From assembly GCA_050084985.1 (NCBI GenBank), contig JBITNC010000001.1, positions 121,706,001 through 121,770,000 of the forward strand: a stretch of DNA of 64,000 bases. The letters are read 5' to 3'. Position 1 is the stretch's first letter, and each line of letters begins with the position of its first letter. Below are positions 10,751 to 20,965 of the stretch, piece by piece. The translations under genes and the position numbers were made by a program. The stretch comes from Nageia nagi. Taxonomy: Eukaryota; Pinophyta. The notes beneath the pieces were generated by a model. The model did no database searches and had not been told where the DNA came from. It was given only the letters and a program-made list of their open reading frames with translations.

Positions 10751-12530
10751 ACTCTCTATATTGAAAGGAATAATCACATTTTCAACAATCACTTAGTTGA
10801 TATGGAAAAGCTTGATCATAGTCTTGAACTTGAACTTACCCATATCTTGGAAGCCAATCTCCCAATTACAAACATCCCTATAGTTTAGATTTCTTTGTTA
10901 TAGGAGTGGACCCCAATTTGTAAACTTTGGAGGCTCACACACCCCTATCCCTCTTAGTTCACATTGAACTAATACTCTATGAGAAGGACATAGTCTATCA
11001 TCTCCAAAAATAAAAATGTGTAGATGTACAAAATCAATATGGAGGATTTCATCAAACTCAAATGAAGCCTAATTGCAACATATTTCAAGAGCCATTTAAT
11101 CCTAATCAATGCATTAAGAACCTATAAGAATACTTCAACATATCACAACTACTTCTTCGTAGGCTAATCTAGACAAGTGAATCTCTACTCAGGTACTCAC
11201 ATATGAACTGTAATATCTTACTCATTATTGTTCCCATGAAACTTGTTCAACTCCCTCTTTCTATCCCTTATCATGTAATTATCAAACTTTTTTTTTTCCT
11301 TAAAATATGTATTCATTTTTCCTAGCTAATATATAGTTTTTTTATTAAACTAGTGAGTAAATTTGATATTAATAAAAAAACTAGAGTGTTAAAAGGGCAT
11401 ATAAAAACCTTGTACAAACTTCCTTTATACCATAGTATAAAATATATTGCACATAGTATACAAAATGAAGCATACATCAATACTTCATAATAAAATATAA
11501 TATTCTTAAAGATCATAAAATGTAGCATGTAATACATCAACCATAAGAAACATTAAAATAATATAACACATCATAACTATTAAGGTTCTTAGTAATAACA
11601 AAGCATTCTGAAATGCTTCATTTTTACAGTCTTTGTATGATCCCAGAAAACTATTTTAACAAATCATTTCAATATTTCAAACCCCTAAAACATTGAAGAG
11701 GAAATTTGTTTAATCATAAAAACCATGTTCCATCAAGCACACCATGTTGTTTGAAACATGAGACTCTTCCTCATTCTAGATATGATATCTATGATTCATC
11801 TTTCTAGTTGTATGGTATTCTATCCAAATAAATCATTTTATACATATAAAAAACATAATATAAGAGCTTTATTTGAGTCCAAAATCTCCATATCCTCCAA
11901 TACCCCATTTTTTTTGAAAGATAAGCCATCTTCCTCATTTTAAATATGTACTCCATGATTCATTTCCTAGCTTTATGAGCCTTAAATCTTAGGATCATCC
12001 TTTTTGGAAATCTTTGTTGGAGTTTTCCTATGCCATTATAAAGATAGCTACTCTAGACCATTGGAGCTAAGATATGCTTACATATATTAGCCTACACCAA
12101 AATTCCAAGGTTTCCCCCATATATCTAGGAATCTTTCCAAGCCAATGGAGAAAATATCTTCTTTTAGGTATTTGCCTATACTAAAACCCTAAGGTTTCCC
12201 CCATATATATGAGTAGCTCTCCATATAGATTAACACTTAAGTGTAGACCCTCTCTAAATATGAGTCATCGGAAAAAATAACAAGCCCTTAGTCTTCTAAT
12301 CTAGACATAAAAAATGTAGTAACTCTCACCTTACTCCATATAAAATAATGGATTTAAGCCCTCATTCTTCTAATTTGGGTATTGAAAAATGTAACAACTC
12401 CATTTTGGTCTTGAAAATATAGTAAACTATCTTCCTTGGGTAGTGGGTACAACTACATATACCATTAAATTAGCATAGTGTTTTTAAATTTACCCCTATG
12501 TGAGTAGAGCTCACATGAGCAGGAGCCTTC

Positions 12531-12531
<1 letters not shown>

Positions 12532-12586
<55 letters not shown>

Positions 12587-12600
12587 CCAACAAAAAAAAA
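12532..12600 (+). repeat. (TA)n tail plus homopolymer runs at the LINE 3' end
   Basis: About 23 TA dinucleotides, then a T-run, ACCAAC and an A-run directly before the 3' TSD. It is the 3' tail of the LINE, and length change by slippage is likely. Confidence 0.85.
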
Positions 12601-13131
12601 TTAAGGATCTTCATTAATTACCATTAATATTAACAACTTAAATATATGTTCATATAGTGAACCTTTCCTAATCATTATTACTAGATCTTTCAAATAAATA
12701 TTTTCCTTCTAATTTAATTTTTTGATAATTAATAATTAAGGAAAATTTTTAATAACTATAATAATTGCATGAATTATCGATATTACCAAGCTATTTAATG
12801 AATCATCATGTTTTTTTTTTATAAAAAATCCAATCCTTTCTTAGATGTGAGATATCAACACCTTCTAATCAATTCAAATACAAATAATATGTAGAATCTC
12901 ATTAAAAATGTTATTCATGCATTATCACGAGTTCTCAATGATTAAAATTATTCAAACATGTTTAAATATTCACATTATTGAACACATGATCCCTTATAAT
13001 GCAAATATCAATGTAAAAAAGCAGAACTCCATAATAATTGTCAAAACAAATGCACTTATTAAATGCTTATCTTAATCCATCATTAGTACTAAATAAGTTT
13101 TCAAACTAGCTTAGTAGATTGAATTGTTACA

Positions 13132-14745
13132 TTCTTCCTCATTGGAAAAATCACCATCCATGTGTTTTGAAGCATTATAAAAATACAGAACAAAAATTCT
13201 ATATACACTATCCTTAGTTTGAAACTCCTTGATTAGTATTAACTACATTTTCCTTTTCTTGTTAAGCAATTTATTCTCTAGTCCTAAGGGAAATACTAAT
13301 CTATTCATGTTTTGCTACTTGAACTAGTAACATCCTAATAAATTCTTGAAAGTTAATTTTTTTAGCTTTCTTTCCTAAGGAACTTACCTCTATTACAAGA
13401 CTATTGGCCATCCTTGAACTTCCCTCTTACAAGGTCCTTTAAGCCATACCTTGTAAAGCCATGCATCTAATTAGGTTTTTTTGCAATAGAAATTATTTTC
13501 AAGTTACATTTCTATTGACAATTACTATCAAAGTTTTTAAACTTCATTAAAAGGAACATTCCAATTATATATTCTATCTCAAATCAAGAAAATAATATCA
13601 TTTTCCCACTAAAAAGCATAATATCACTATATTCTACAATATATATAGTAGGTTATGTATCCAGATCACCTAGTATTTTTGGGAATTAAGAAGTTTTCCC
13701 TAGTCAAATTACTAGTTCCACTCATTTATGGATCTTGTAGACATGTAGAAAAGTCCTTATTGCATATTTCCACTCCATAATTCCTATGTATTTTCTTTTT
13801 TAGGGATCATATAACTTAGTAATGTGTCCTATTCCCTAACTCTTCATGTATGTATGTCATTGGATGATCTTAATTTTAGATTAGCTGTAACTAGTGGCAT
13901 ATTCCTCCTTACCAACCAAAGATTTCCAAAGCAATACTAGTTATTGTTTACCTTCCTATATCTACTCATTGAGGTACCACCATGGTGATTATGTTATTTT
14001 TATTCTTAAAAACCACATCATAATGCTAGTCACATGGTAAATTTTGGAATATTTTGTTTCTTTTACTCAAGCTTTTTCTTAATTGCTCTTTGAGTTCTTT
14101 CCATAGCCTTTTGATTTATCCTTTCTTCTTCATTTTTAGGGAACACTTATAAAGTCTTCTATATTTAACCTTTCCTATATTTATGTTAGTAACCTATACT
14201 AGCTCATAGTTAGTTCCAATGGTCACATGCATAATAAATAATGGGAAGTTTTCTATTTATTTTCAAACAAATAGGTGATTTTCATTTAACATTTTCATTC
14301 TTTGAAAGTATTACTTTCTTAATGAATAATTGGAACCTCTTCATGGTCTGATTCATCTCCTACATTTATATTTTTAAAAATTTATTGCATATATCTTTCC
14401 TATTTTAAGGGTAAGTTCAAGAGATTTTGGCCCACAAAATATAGGAAAATCCCTAACAACACTAGATCATGTTATTGACTTAGAGGTATATGCCTCCTTT
14501 GTTGTCTTTCATTTTGAAAGATGCAATTTGAATTTAGATGATATTTTGAATACTTTTTTCACTCTTGAGTTTGAGATGGAAGTTGGTATTACCTCTATGT
14601 ACTTGATCATCTTCATTGCAATGTATTTGTATTTACCTCACCTTTCATAAGTCTTCTTAGACCTAGCCATTTTCATGTCTAAACATTTAGCAAAAGAAAA
14701 TGACTTAGTAACCCAAGATTTATTTTCTAAATGCTCTTATACCAA
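13132..14745 (-). mobile_element. Internal region of non-autonomous LTR element X
   Basis: Only about 1.6 kb separates the two X LTRs. On the minus strand it begins with the PBS TTGGTATAAGAGC (14745-14733), one mismatch from an initiator-Met PBS, and ends with a PPT. The first ATG after the PBS (14671) opens MARSKKTYER, a stop, then GKYKYIAMKMIKYIEV... for about 50 residues. I do not recognise this product. No gag, protease, RT or integrase motif was found, so X looks like a LARD-type element that depended on a partner. Codon frames break repeatedly. Confidence 0.65.
14733..14745 (-). other. Primer-binding site of element X
   Basis: Minus-strand TTGGTATAAGAGC directly inside the 5' LTR edge, one mismatch to the TTGGTATCAGAGC expected for initiator methionine tRNA priming. 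It fixes the minus orientation of X. Confidence 0.8.
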
Positions 14746-15630
14746 CCTTTAACTATCTTAGGGAGGTCATTTTGATTTTCAAAAATATTTAATGTAATAT
14801 TTCTTCTTTATAATATTCCAACTCTTTCTAAATATGATCTACAACTAGAAATTATTCATCAAATATTGTAGTTGTAATTATTTTTCTTAAACACAAATTT
14901 AATGTACATGCACAAAGACTCTATTTTACATTTTCAAATAGTAATGCAATATTTCAAAATAATGTAAAGAATGTTATGCAAAATCATATTTATACTTTGT
15001 GAATCCTTTTTTCTTAATTTCATTAGTGCAGTTCAAAGATATAAAAACTGAGCTCTCAACTCTGTGTATTGCTTTCTCTCTTCAAAGCCTTTTATACGAT
15101 CATGAAATGGTTTGTATAGACCATAACTTGAGTATGTGGAAAAGTATTTGTATAATCATGATGTACTATATCTTTACAAAAAAATTTCTTGTAGTATATA
15201 AAAAATATAAATTATTCTATATCATATAATTCTTAATTATGGTATATAAAATGTTTACCTAACACATCTGGAGAATGATTCCCCTTCCAAAGCCAAACAT
15301 TCCTTATTTGGCCACCATCATTTTGCCTACATTTCACTTAATAAAAATCATCCAACTACCTTTTTGGTTTGCAAATAAAGTTTCAAACAAAATATCATTG
15401 AGCGAATGGCTTAGTTAATATTAAATTTTTAAAATTAAAACCCCAAATCACCTTGTTTTATTATTTATATTCTTTTAAATCAAATAAAAGATTTTATTTT
15501 TACATTAAAACTATGAAACTTATAAAATATCCTTAATTTATTTTCACTAATATTATTCAAAACAATCATAGTAAATAAATAAAATATTCTTTTATTTATT
15601 ATAATTACTTAAAATCTAAAATATACCTTA

Positions 15631-15653
15631 CCCCCCCACCCACCCATCCCCCC
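15631..15653 (-). other. Potential G-quadruplex tract
   Basis: Plus-strand C-runs of 7, 3, 3 and 6 are separated by 1, 1 and 2 bases. The minus strand therefore has four G-runs of three or more with very short loops, a textbook quadruplex pattern. It lies in the X 5' LTR; the aligned part of the 3' LTR has no such tract. Confidence 0.75.
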
Positions 15654-15726
15654 ACACATAAATAAATTATTTTTATACATAATGATTTAAATAAGACTCT
15701 TCCAAAATTACCATTGACATTAACAA

Positions 15727-15730
<4 letters not shown>

Positions 15731-15804
<74 letters not shown>

Positions 15805-16029
15805 TCCTTGGGTAACCTTCTAGCACAAGTGAACCTCCTTTGATTATGACACAAGAGAACCTCCTTCGATAAATGGAACAAGTGAACCTCCTTTAATAAA
15901 TGACATAAGTAAACCTCCTTTGCTAGATAAACAACTTGTGGAACATCCCAATAAGACTTTAGGTTTTGAACTCATGACCATGCCTCCCATAATGAGGAGG
16001 TTTGACCACTAAACTAAGCCCTCGAGCCT
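15731..16029 (-). mobile_element. tRNA-derived SINE with (TA)n tail
   Basis: A block absent from the sister LTR. On the minus strand it starts GGCTCGAGGGC near 16029. The pol III A box TAGTTTAGTGG is at 16016-16006 and the B-box-like GAGTTCAAAACC is at 15973-15962, with tRNA-like spacing. The body includes four 26-27-bp repeats. It ends in a long (TA)n tail (15731-15798). The flanking ACAACTTA (15723-15730) and ATAACTTA (16031-16038) form a 7/8 TSD. The family name is unknown to me. Confidence 0.75.
15825..15931. repeat. Four 26-27-bp tandem repeats inside the SINE
   Basis: Units start at 15825, 15851, 15878 and 15905, each built on ACAAGTGAACCTCCTTTGAT with variation. They lie between the tRNA-like head and the (TA)n tail. 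Confidence 0.8.
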
Positions 16030-16508
16030 TATAACTTAAATATATATTCTTATAGTGAACCTTGTCTAATTATTATATAGTATGTATTTTAAATAAATAA
16101 TTTATTTCTATTTTATTTTCTTGATTAATAATAATTAAATAATTAGAATAATTGTATGAATTATTGATATTATGAAGTAATTTGATGAATGTTTGTAAAA
16201 CTCTATTCCTTTTGTAGACCTTATAGATCGAGACCTGCTAATCATTTCAAATACAAGTACTATGCACAATCATATTAGCAATGTTATTCACACATGATCA
16301 TGAGTTCTTAGTGATTCAAATTATTCAAACATGATTAAATATTCTTATCATTGAACATATAAACCCTTATAATGAAAATATCAATGTGAAAATGAAGAAC
16401 TCCATAATAATTTTGAAAATATGTGCACTTATTAAATGCTTGTCTTAATCCATCATTAGTACTAAATAAGTTTTTAAACTAGCTTAGTAATTTATATTGT
16501 ATAATATT

Positions 16509-17338
16509 TCTCTTTTTAGCATTACATTTTCCTCTACCTCTTCAAGCTAAACCACATTAGGCTCTTCATATGTGTCCACCTCTTCCTCCACCTCTTTAAC
16601 CTGAACCATCTCTTCCCCTACATCTTTGAGCTAAATTACCTTTGCATCTTTCTTGGCCACTTGAACTTACCTTGATCTATTTTTTATTAAATTCTTTTTT
16701 CTTCCATACTAGAAATAACAATAGGTATTTGAGTCTCTCCGCATGTGACATGAGAGAGCTAATGAGCTAATCAAATCCAAAAGTTGAGATATTTTTACTC
16801 TCCTCTATTATTATGGGCACATTATTCCATTTAAAGGTCAGTGTTCTTAGTACCTTTTTTATAACAACTTCCTTTTCTATTTTTTCTTAAGAGTGTCCAT
16901 TCTTATTAACAATAATTTTCACTCTTATGTAATAATATCTAGCTAATTCATTTTTTTGGATCTTGAGGTTCTCAAATTCTCTTCTAAGATTTTGTAGCCT
17001 CACTTGTTTCATTTGATCACATCCTTAATAACCATTTCTCAAGGTTTTCCATGCTTGTTAAAGTTATACATAATACACCCAAAACTCCTTATAAATATGC
17101 TCTTCTCAAGTGAAGATTAGGGATGGTAGAGATCAAGATAATTTTTCTTTTAGGATTCCTTTTTTATTTTCCTTTTAGTTGTTATGAGAGAACTCCAAAC
17201 ATCTGGTTAAGTGTAGACATTCAAGGATACTTCACATAAATTTTTTCCCATGAGAAAAGTATTTATTTTTATACTCCACTACTCAAAATATGATCCATAA
17301 AATTATGGGATTGGGAGAGTGTTTGTGTTGCTATCCAT
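16509..17338 (-). pseudogene. Copia C1 gag (UBN2-type) relic
   Basis: Minus-strand gag of the old Copia element. The ATG at 17338 opens MDSNTNTLPIP; FYGSYFE.WSIKINTFLM follows. A UBN2-like core has KQVRLQNLRREFENLKIQ and KVLRTLTFKWNNV, ending near LISSLMSHAERLK (about 17010-16720). An Arg/Gly-rich stretch (about 16690-16520) is cut at 16509 by element X. The zinc knuckle resumes at 6090, in the same reading register. Several stops are present. Gag would coat the element RNA in a cytoplasmic particle. Confidence 0.8.
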
Positions 17339-17437
17339 TATAAAAAGACAACAAGAAACTAATCTTCAATTAAAAAAGTTTGAGATTTATACTAAGAATA
17401 ATATATAGTCTTACTCAAACCCACAAAACCAACCCAA

Positions 17438-17950
17438 TATTTGATACCACAATGAAATTTATAACTTAAACCAAAATAAAAAATACATTCAATGGACCAT
17501 ATACAAAATTAACCAAGATACCAATGAGAGAATAAAAATGTTCTCTATCATTAATAAGGGAGTTCATAAGTACAATAATAGTATCAAAAAAATTATTGAG
17601 TTCATAAATATCACACACACATATAGAAATAAAGAATATTAGTGAACTACTAACTCACAAATCCATATAAATATGTTACAACCCTCAAGAATAAAACCTT
17701 ATTATAGTTCTAACCTCCAAGATTCATGAGAAAATCATTACTACTAGATTATGCTCATAAATGATGAGCTACGGTTATAAAATGAACAAGAAATAATATC
17801 AAGAATCATAATTGCAGAATATTTGATGAAATCTTGTGGCATTTTAGATCTCATACAAAAAAATCATGGCATTTCAAAAATATGGAAACATTTTGGTTTT
17901 AAACATGCTAAAGGATTGCATTTGATTAGAAAATATAAGAAAATATGAGA
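17438..17950 (-). mobile_element. PBS and probable start of C1 5' LTR
   Basis: Minus-strand GTGGTATCAAATATTGG at about 17450-17434 resembles an initiator-Met PBS. Just outside it the sequence ends ...ATTTCA (17453 onward), fitting an LTR 3' edge. The other LTR edge cannot be fixed because the 3' LTR of C1 is not in the window. No ORF of note lies here. Confidence 0.5.
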
Positions 17951-17954
17951 TGTT

Positions 17955-19490
17955 GATGTCATATCTTCAAGTCAACCTTTTTAAATTCTCAATTAATTGA
18001 GTTTCTAAATATGTCAAAAATTCTAATAAATCATTTACTTTGTCAACTTATATTTTGTGTTTGAACATAAAACCTTTCAAAGATTGATACTCATCTAATA
18101 TTCTAAATGTAGTTTTATAAAGGTAAATCCATATTTGCCAATATTTTATAAGTGTTTTTCCATTTTTTATTTCAAGTGAAAATTTTTAAAACTCTCTATA
18201 TCATTTTGGGTTACTTACTATGTAAGCATGCAACTTTCAACAAGATCTTCTACATTTTCTACATGATCTTATGTACTTACAATTTTATGCACAAGATTCA
18301 TTCTGTGTCATGCAATATGTTGGGATCATATAGAGAGAAACTATTATTTGTAGTCATACATAAAGACCCTTTTGGTTACCCTACACTATTGAGGCACCAT
18401 TAACACTAACACATATAAGCTTAGATGCAATTGAGGAATCATTCATTTTAGTAATGTTCTTAAATTTGAAATGATTGATTTATACAAGCTTTTACATTGT
18501 AATTTTATATCATTTTATCAATAGATAACATTTATGATTATCTTTTGTGGTTCTTGAAAGTGTAGATATGCATACAAATCTATGATGTGTTATCAACTAT
18601 TGTTACTTCATCAATAGAGAGTGATATGCATAATGCTTTTTCCAAACATTTTTTTCAAATCTTTTTTTTCAATCATTTCAAGATATTTTACAATTTCCCA
18701 TTCACTTGTATCATACCAATGGAATTGAAAAATGTTATTTACATCAATTTGTTGATATAAACTCTTATAAACTATAAAATCTATAACTATTCTTCCATTT
18801 TTCAATATGTGAAATGTAGTGTAGAACTGTACATTTTCTACTATAAAATAGGAATCCATAACTTTAATAAGTTGAATGGAAATGGTCCCACCTTTCTCAT
18901 TGATTTTTTATTATTATTTTTAAAATTTTATTGTACTTTGATTGACATATCATAGGATTGCACTCTTTATTATTTTTGTACCTAATTAATTTCATTTCTT
19001 TCTTATTCTTATCTTTTTTTGAATAATAAAAGTTTCTATAATGTTGTCAATTGTATCCAATTTTAGTTGGATTCATTGATCTTTACCAAGTTTCCAACTA
19101 CATATGGTGTATCTATATTTAGTTGGTTCACAACTATCATTTTTTAGACTTGGTTCAATGAAGGATATTTGGCTACCCATTAAAATTTAAAACTCCTTCC
19201 TATCATCCACCTATTGCTCTTTTTATGTTTATTTTCTTGAGAAGATATTTCATTTTTAGAATTTTTCGGAATTCCATCTCTAGTTAAATTTTGAGAACTA
19301 TGGGCATTATCAGATGCAAATCCTTCATTAAATTATATATATTTTTTATTTAGAATGTACTTTTTTAATTGCAATATCCTTTGGAGGAATATTTTTAGTG
19401 GTGGCATTTCCTCATCAATTTCATCTTCATTATATATCATATTAATGCTTTCCAATGATGGGATATTGTCATCAAGTCAATATTCTAAAA
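17955..19490 (-). pseudogene. Relic of a hAT-like transposase-type gene
   Basis: Minus-strand coding remnant in several frames, recognised by its ordered motifs. These are an acidic stretch MIYNEDEIDEEMPPL (about 19445-19400); a zinc-finger-like segment KYRYTICSWKLGKDQ then IQLKLDTID (about 19125-19050); VQFYTTFHILKNGR and HWYDTSEWEIVKYLEMIE (18830-18660); ISLSIDEVTIVDNTS and ICMHIYTFKNH (18627-18545); and later AHKIVS- and VEDLVES-like pieces (about 18300-18230). This matches the layout of plant BED-type zinc-finger, hAT-related proteins, where the Asp of IDE corresponds to the first catalytic-site position. No terminal inverted repeats were found. It is dead: stops and frameshifts throughout. 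Family assignment is from motif memory. Confidence 0.55.
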
Positions 19491-19499
19491 ATGAAAAAT

Positions 19500-19930
19500 G
19501 AAATAATTAATTTAAAATTAAAATCAAGTATATTAGTAACATATAATATAAATATAATGCACATGGTAGAATTTCACCTATAGATTTAACTATTAAGAAT
19601 TTTATGTTAATAAAAAGAAAAATGTAACATTATATTTCTAGAAGTTCTTAACAAAATACTTAATAAATTGTAACATATTTTGTTAATCTTCAGGTACCTA
19701 TATTTTTCAATGAGGGTTGAGCAAACCTTTTTTCTTTGCTCACTAAAATATGATAAGATACCCTTATTTGATGTATTGTTACCATCTTTCTTATAATATT
19801 AATTTGAATCTATTATACCTATTAAAAATAATTCATTTTGATTAATAGTTTACTTATGAAATTGACATCATTACAATAGCTTGAAACTTTTTTTTTTATC
19901 ATGCCCTTTTAACCATTTGATTATAGAATA
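19500..19930. other. AT-rich spacer, nothing recognised
   Basis: AT-rich sequence without ORFs, repeats or element ends that I could support. Confidence 0.4.
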
Positions 19931-20165
19931 CAACTAGATGGTTAAACTATACTACTAGATGACTGCATGATGCTACCAAATGATTGCATGATGCTATTTA
20001 ATGGTTAAATGATACAACCAAATGAAAGCATCCAACTAAATGAATTGATGCAACTTCCTAATTTCATTATACAACTAGCTGATTGCATTGTAATTGAGGG
20101 TAACATCATGTAACTAGTAGTTTGCATCATATAATTGGATGGTTGTATCATGCAATTGGTTAGTT
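19931..20165. repeat. Degenerate 21-bp minisatellite
   Basis: Four units of exactly 21 bp start at 19931, 19952, 19973 and 19994, of the form CAACTAGATGGTTAAACTATA. They are followed by about seven more diverged units with small indels to about 20165. Each contains an ATG(G/A)TT-type core. Confidence 0.75.
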
Positions 20166-20489
20166 TTAGCCAAATTTTTTGAGAATTTTGTAATACTTTT
20201 AGATCAAAATGATAAAATTAAAAATAAAAAATCTAACATGTTAATTGTATATTCATTATAAATTACTTGTTATAACTATCAAATGGTTAAAATGATTTGG
20301 TAATACTTGACATGTATCAACTATGTATTGTAGTTTAACTTTAGGGTATAAAATTTATTTATATCAAAAGGATGTAAGAGGTGATTTGGTTATGTGTTAA
20401 TTACATTGGTATAAAAGTTTAATGATTATTTCTATAATCTATTTTGTAGGGTCAACAATACTATATAAAAAATTAAATGATTATTTTAT

Positions 20490-20965
20490 TTTGGTGAGTT
20501 GACCCTTATAATTTAAAAAATCTATAAGAATCCATAATCATAGCAATATTAGGGAGAGTAAATTCATCCTTAGGACAAGATTTATTAATATCCCTAAAAT
20601 TTATATAGTATCTCACTTTTCCATTGGTTTTTTTCTTTAGGAAATACATAAAAAATCCATAGGAATAGTCTATGAATAAGATAAAACCATATTTCGAATA
20701 CTTTTAAATGTCCTTATTGATCCTCAAGGCCTAGTTTGGTGTTAGTTTTCTAATATTTTAAGATAAAAGGTTTGGCATCATCTCTAACAACTAAACTATG
20801 AGTGATAAAGTTTGGATCCAATCTATGCATGCCATCATAATCCAATGTAAACATATCTAAATACTCATTTAAAACCCTATTATAAATCCTCTTTTCTTAT
20901 TCATCTAACCAAAATCCCACCTTGATTTTATTTTAAGAAAAATCTTGATTTTTCTTAAGAATTCA
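20490..20965 (-). pseudogene. Ty3/Gypsy element M, RT N-terminal fragment
   Basis: Minus strand. LDMFTLDYDGMHRLDPNFI then HSLVVRDDAKPF (about 20870-20770) is the pre-RT segment that precedes the catalytic domain in plant Ty3 polyproteins. After a frame change it continues GKVRYYINFRDINKSCPKDEFTLPNI (about 20630-20550), the RT motif 1-2 region. It breaks off at about 20500 before the YxDD motif. With the gag at 32.4-32.9 kb it forms one minus-strand element split by Copia C2. Confidence 0.8.

Larger units (their letters stand above)
7782..12600 (+). mobile_element. Degenerate L1-type LINE inserted in the X 3' LTR
   Basis: A non-LTR retrotransposon flanked by TTAAGGCTCTTC (7770-7781) and TTAAGGATCTTC (12601-12612), an 11/12 TSD. 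The uninterrupted homologous site is at about 15690-15705 in the sister LTR. Domains in order: ORF1 with a DUF4283-like stretch; AP-endonuclease-like segments; the pre-RT motif WLKEGDRNIKYFH (10262-10300); and the RT entry region with DGFPLVFFQYCWP (10582-10620). The RT core and anything downstream are not recognisable (10.75-12.5 kb). The 3' end is a (TA)n run (about 12532-12577) followed by T- and A-runs. Stops and frameshifts are frequent, so it is dead. Confidence 0.85.
6091..13131 (-). mobile_element. 3' LTR of non-autonomous element X, interrupted by a LINE
   Basis: Parts 6091-7781 and 12613-13131 together match 14746-16503 in order. Minus-strand ends are TGTAAC... (13131) and ...ATTACA (6091). 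A purine tract, GAGGAAGAA on the minus strand, sits just outside 13131 as the PPT. The 5-bp sequence ATATT at 6086-6090 is repeated at 16504-16508, giving the element TSD. The copy has about 600 bp (roughly 6730-7350) that the other LTR lacks. The LINE at 7782-12600 lies inside it. Confidence 0.8.
14746..16503 (-). mobile_element. 5' LTR of element X, interrupted by a SINE
   Basis: Matches the X 3' LTR in order: 14760-15240 with 6100-6730, 15270-15620 with 7360-7690, and 15690-16503 with 7760-7781 plus 12601-13131. The outer edge at 16503 abuts the TSD ATATT (16504-16508). The two LTRs are diverged by many substitutions and indels, implying an old insertion. It contains a C-rich run (15631-15653) and a SINE (15731-16029) not shared with the other LTR. 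Confidence 0.8.

Noticed and set aside
13700-14000. Weak resemblance of the minus strand to a Copia integrase C-terminus (KLYDP-like)
   Set aside because: Only a few residues match and neighbouring Copia motifs are missing; LTR, PBS and PPT evidence places the stretch inside non-autonomous element X.
15728-15798. AT run as a replication origin or matrix attachment site
   Set aside because: Position at the 3' end of a SINE with TSD explains it as a tail.
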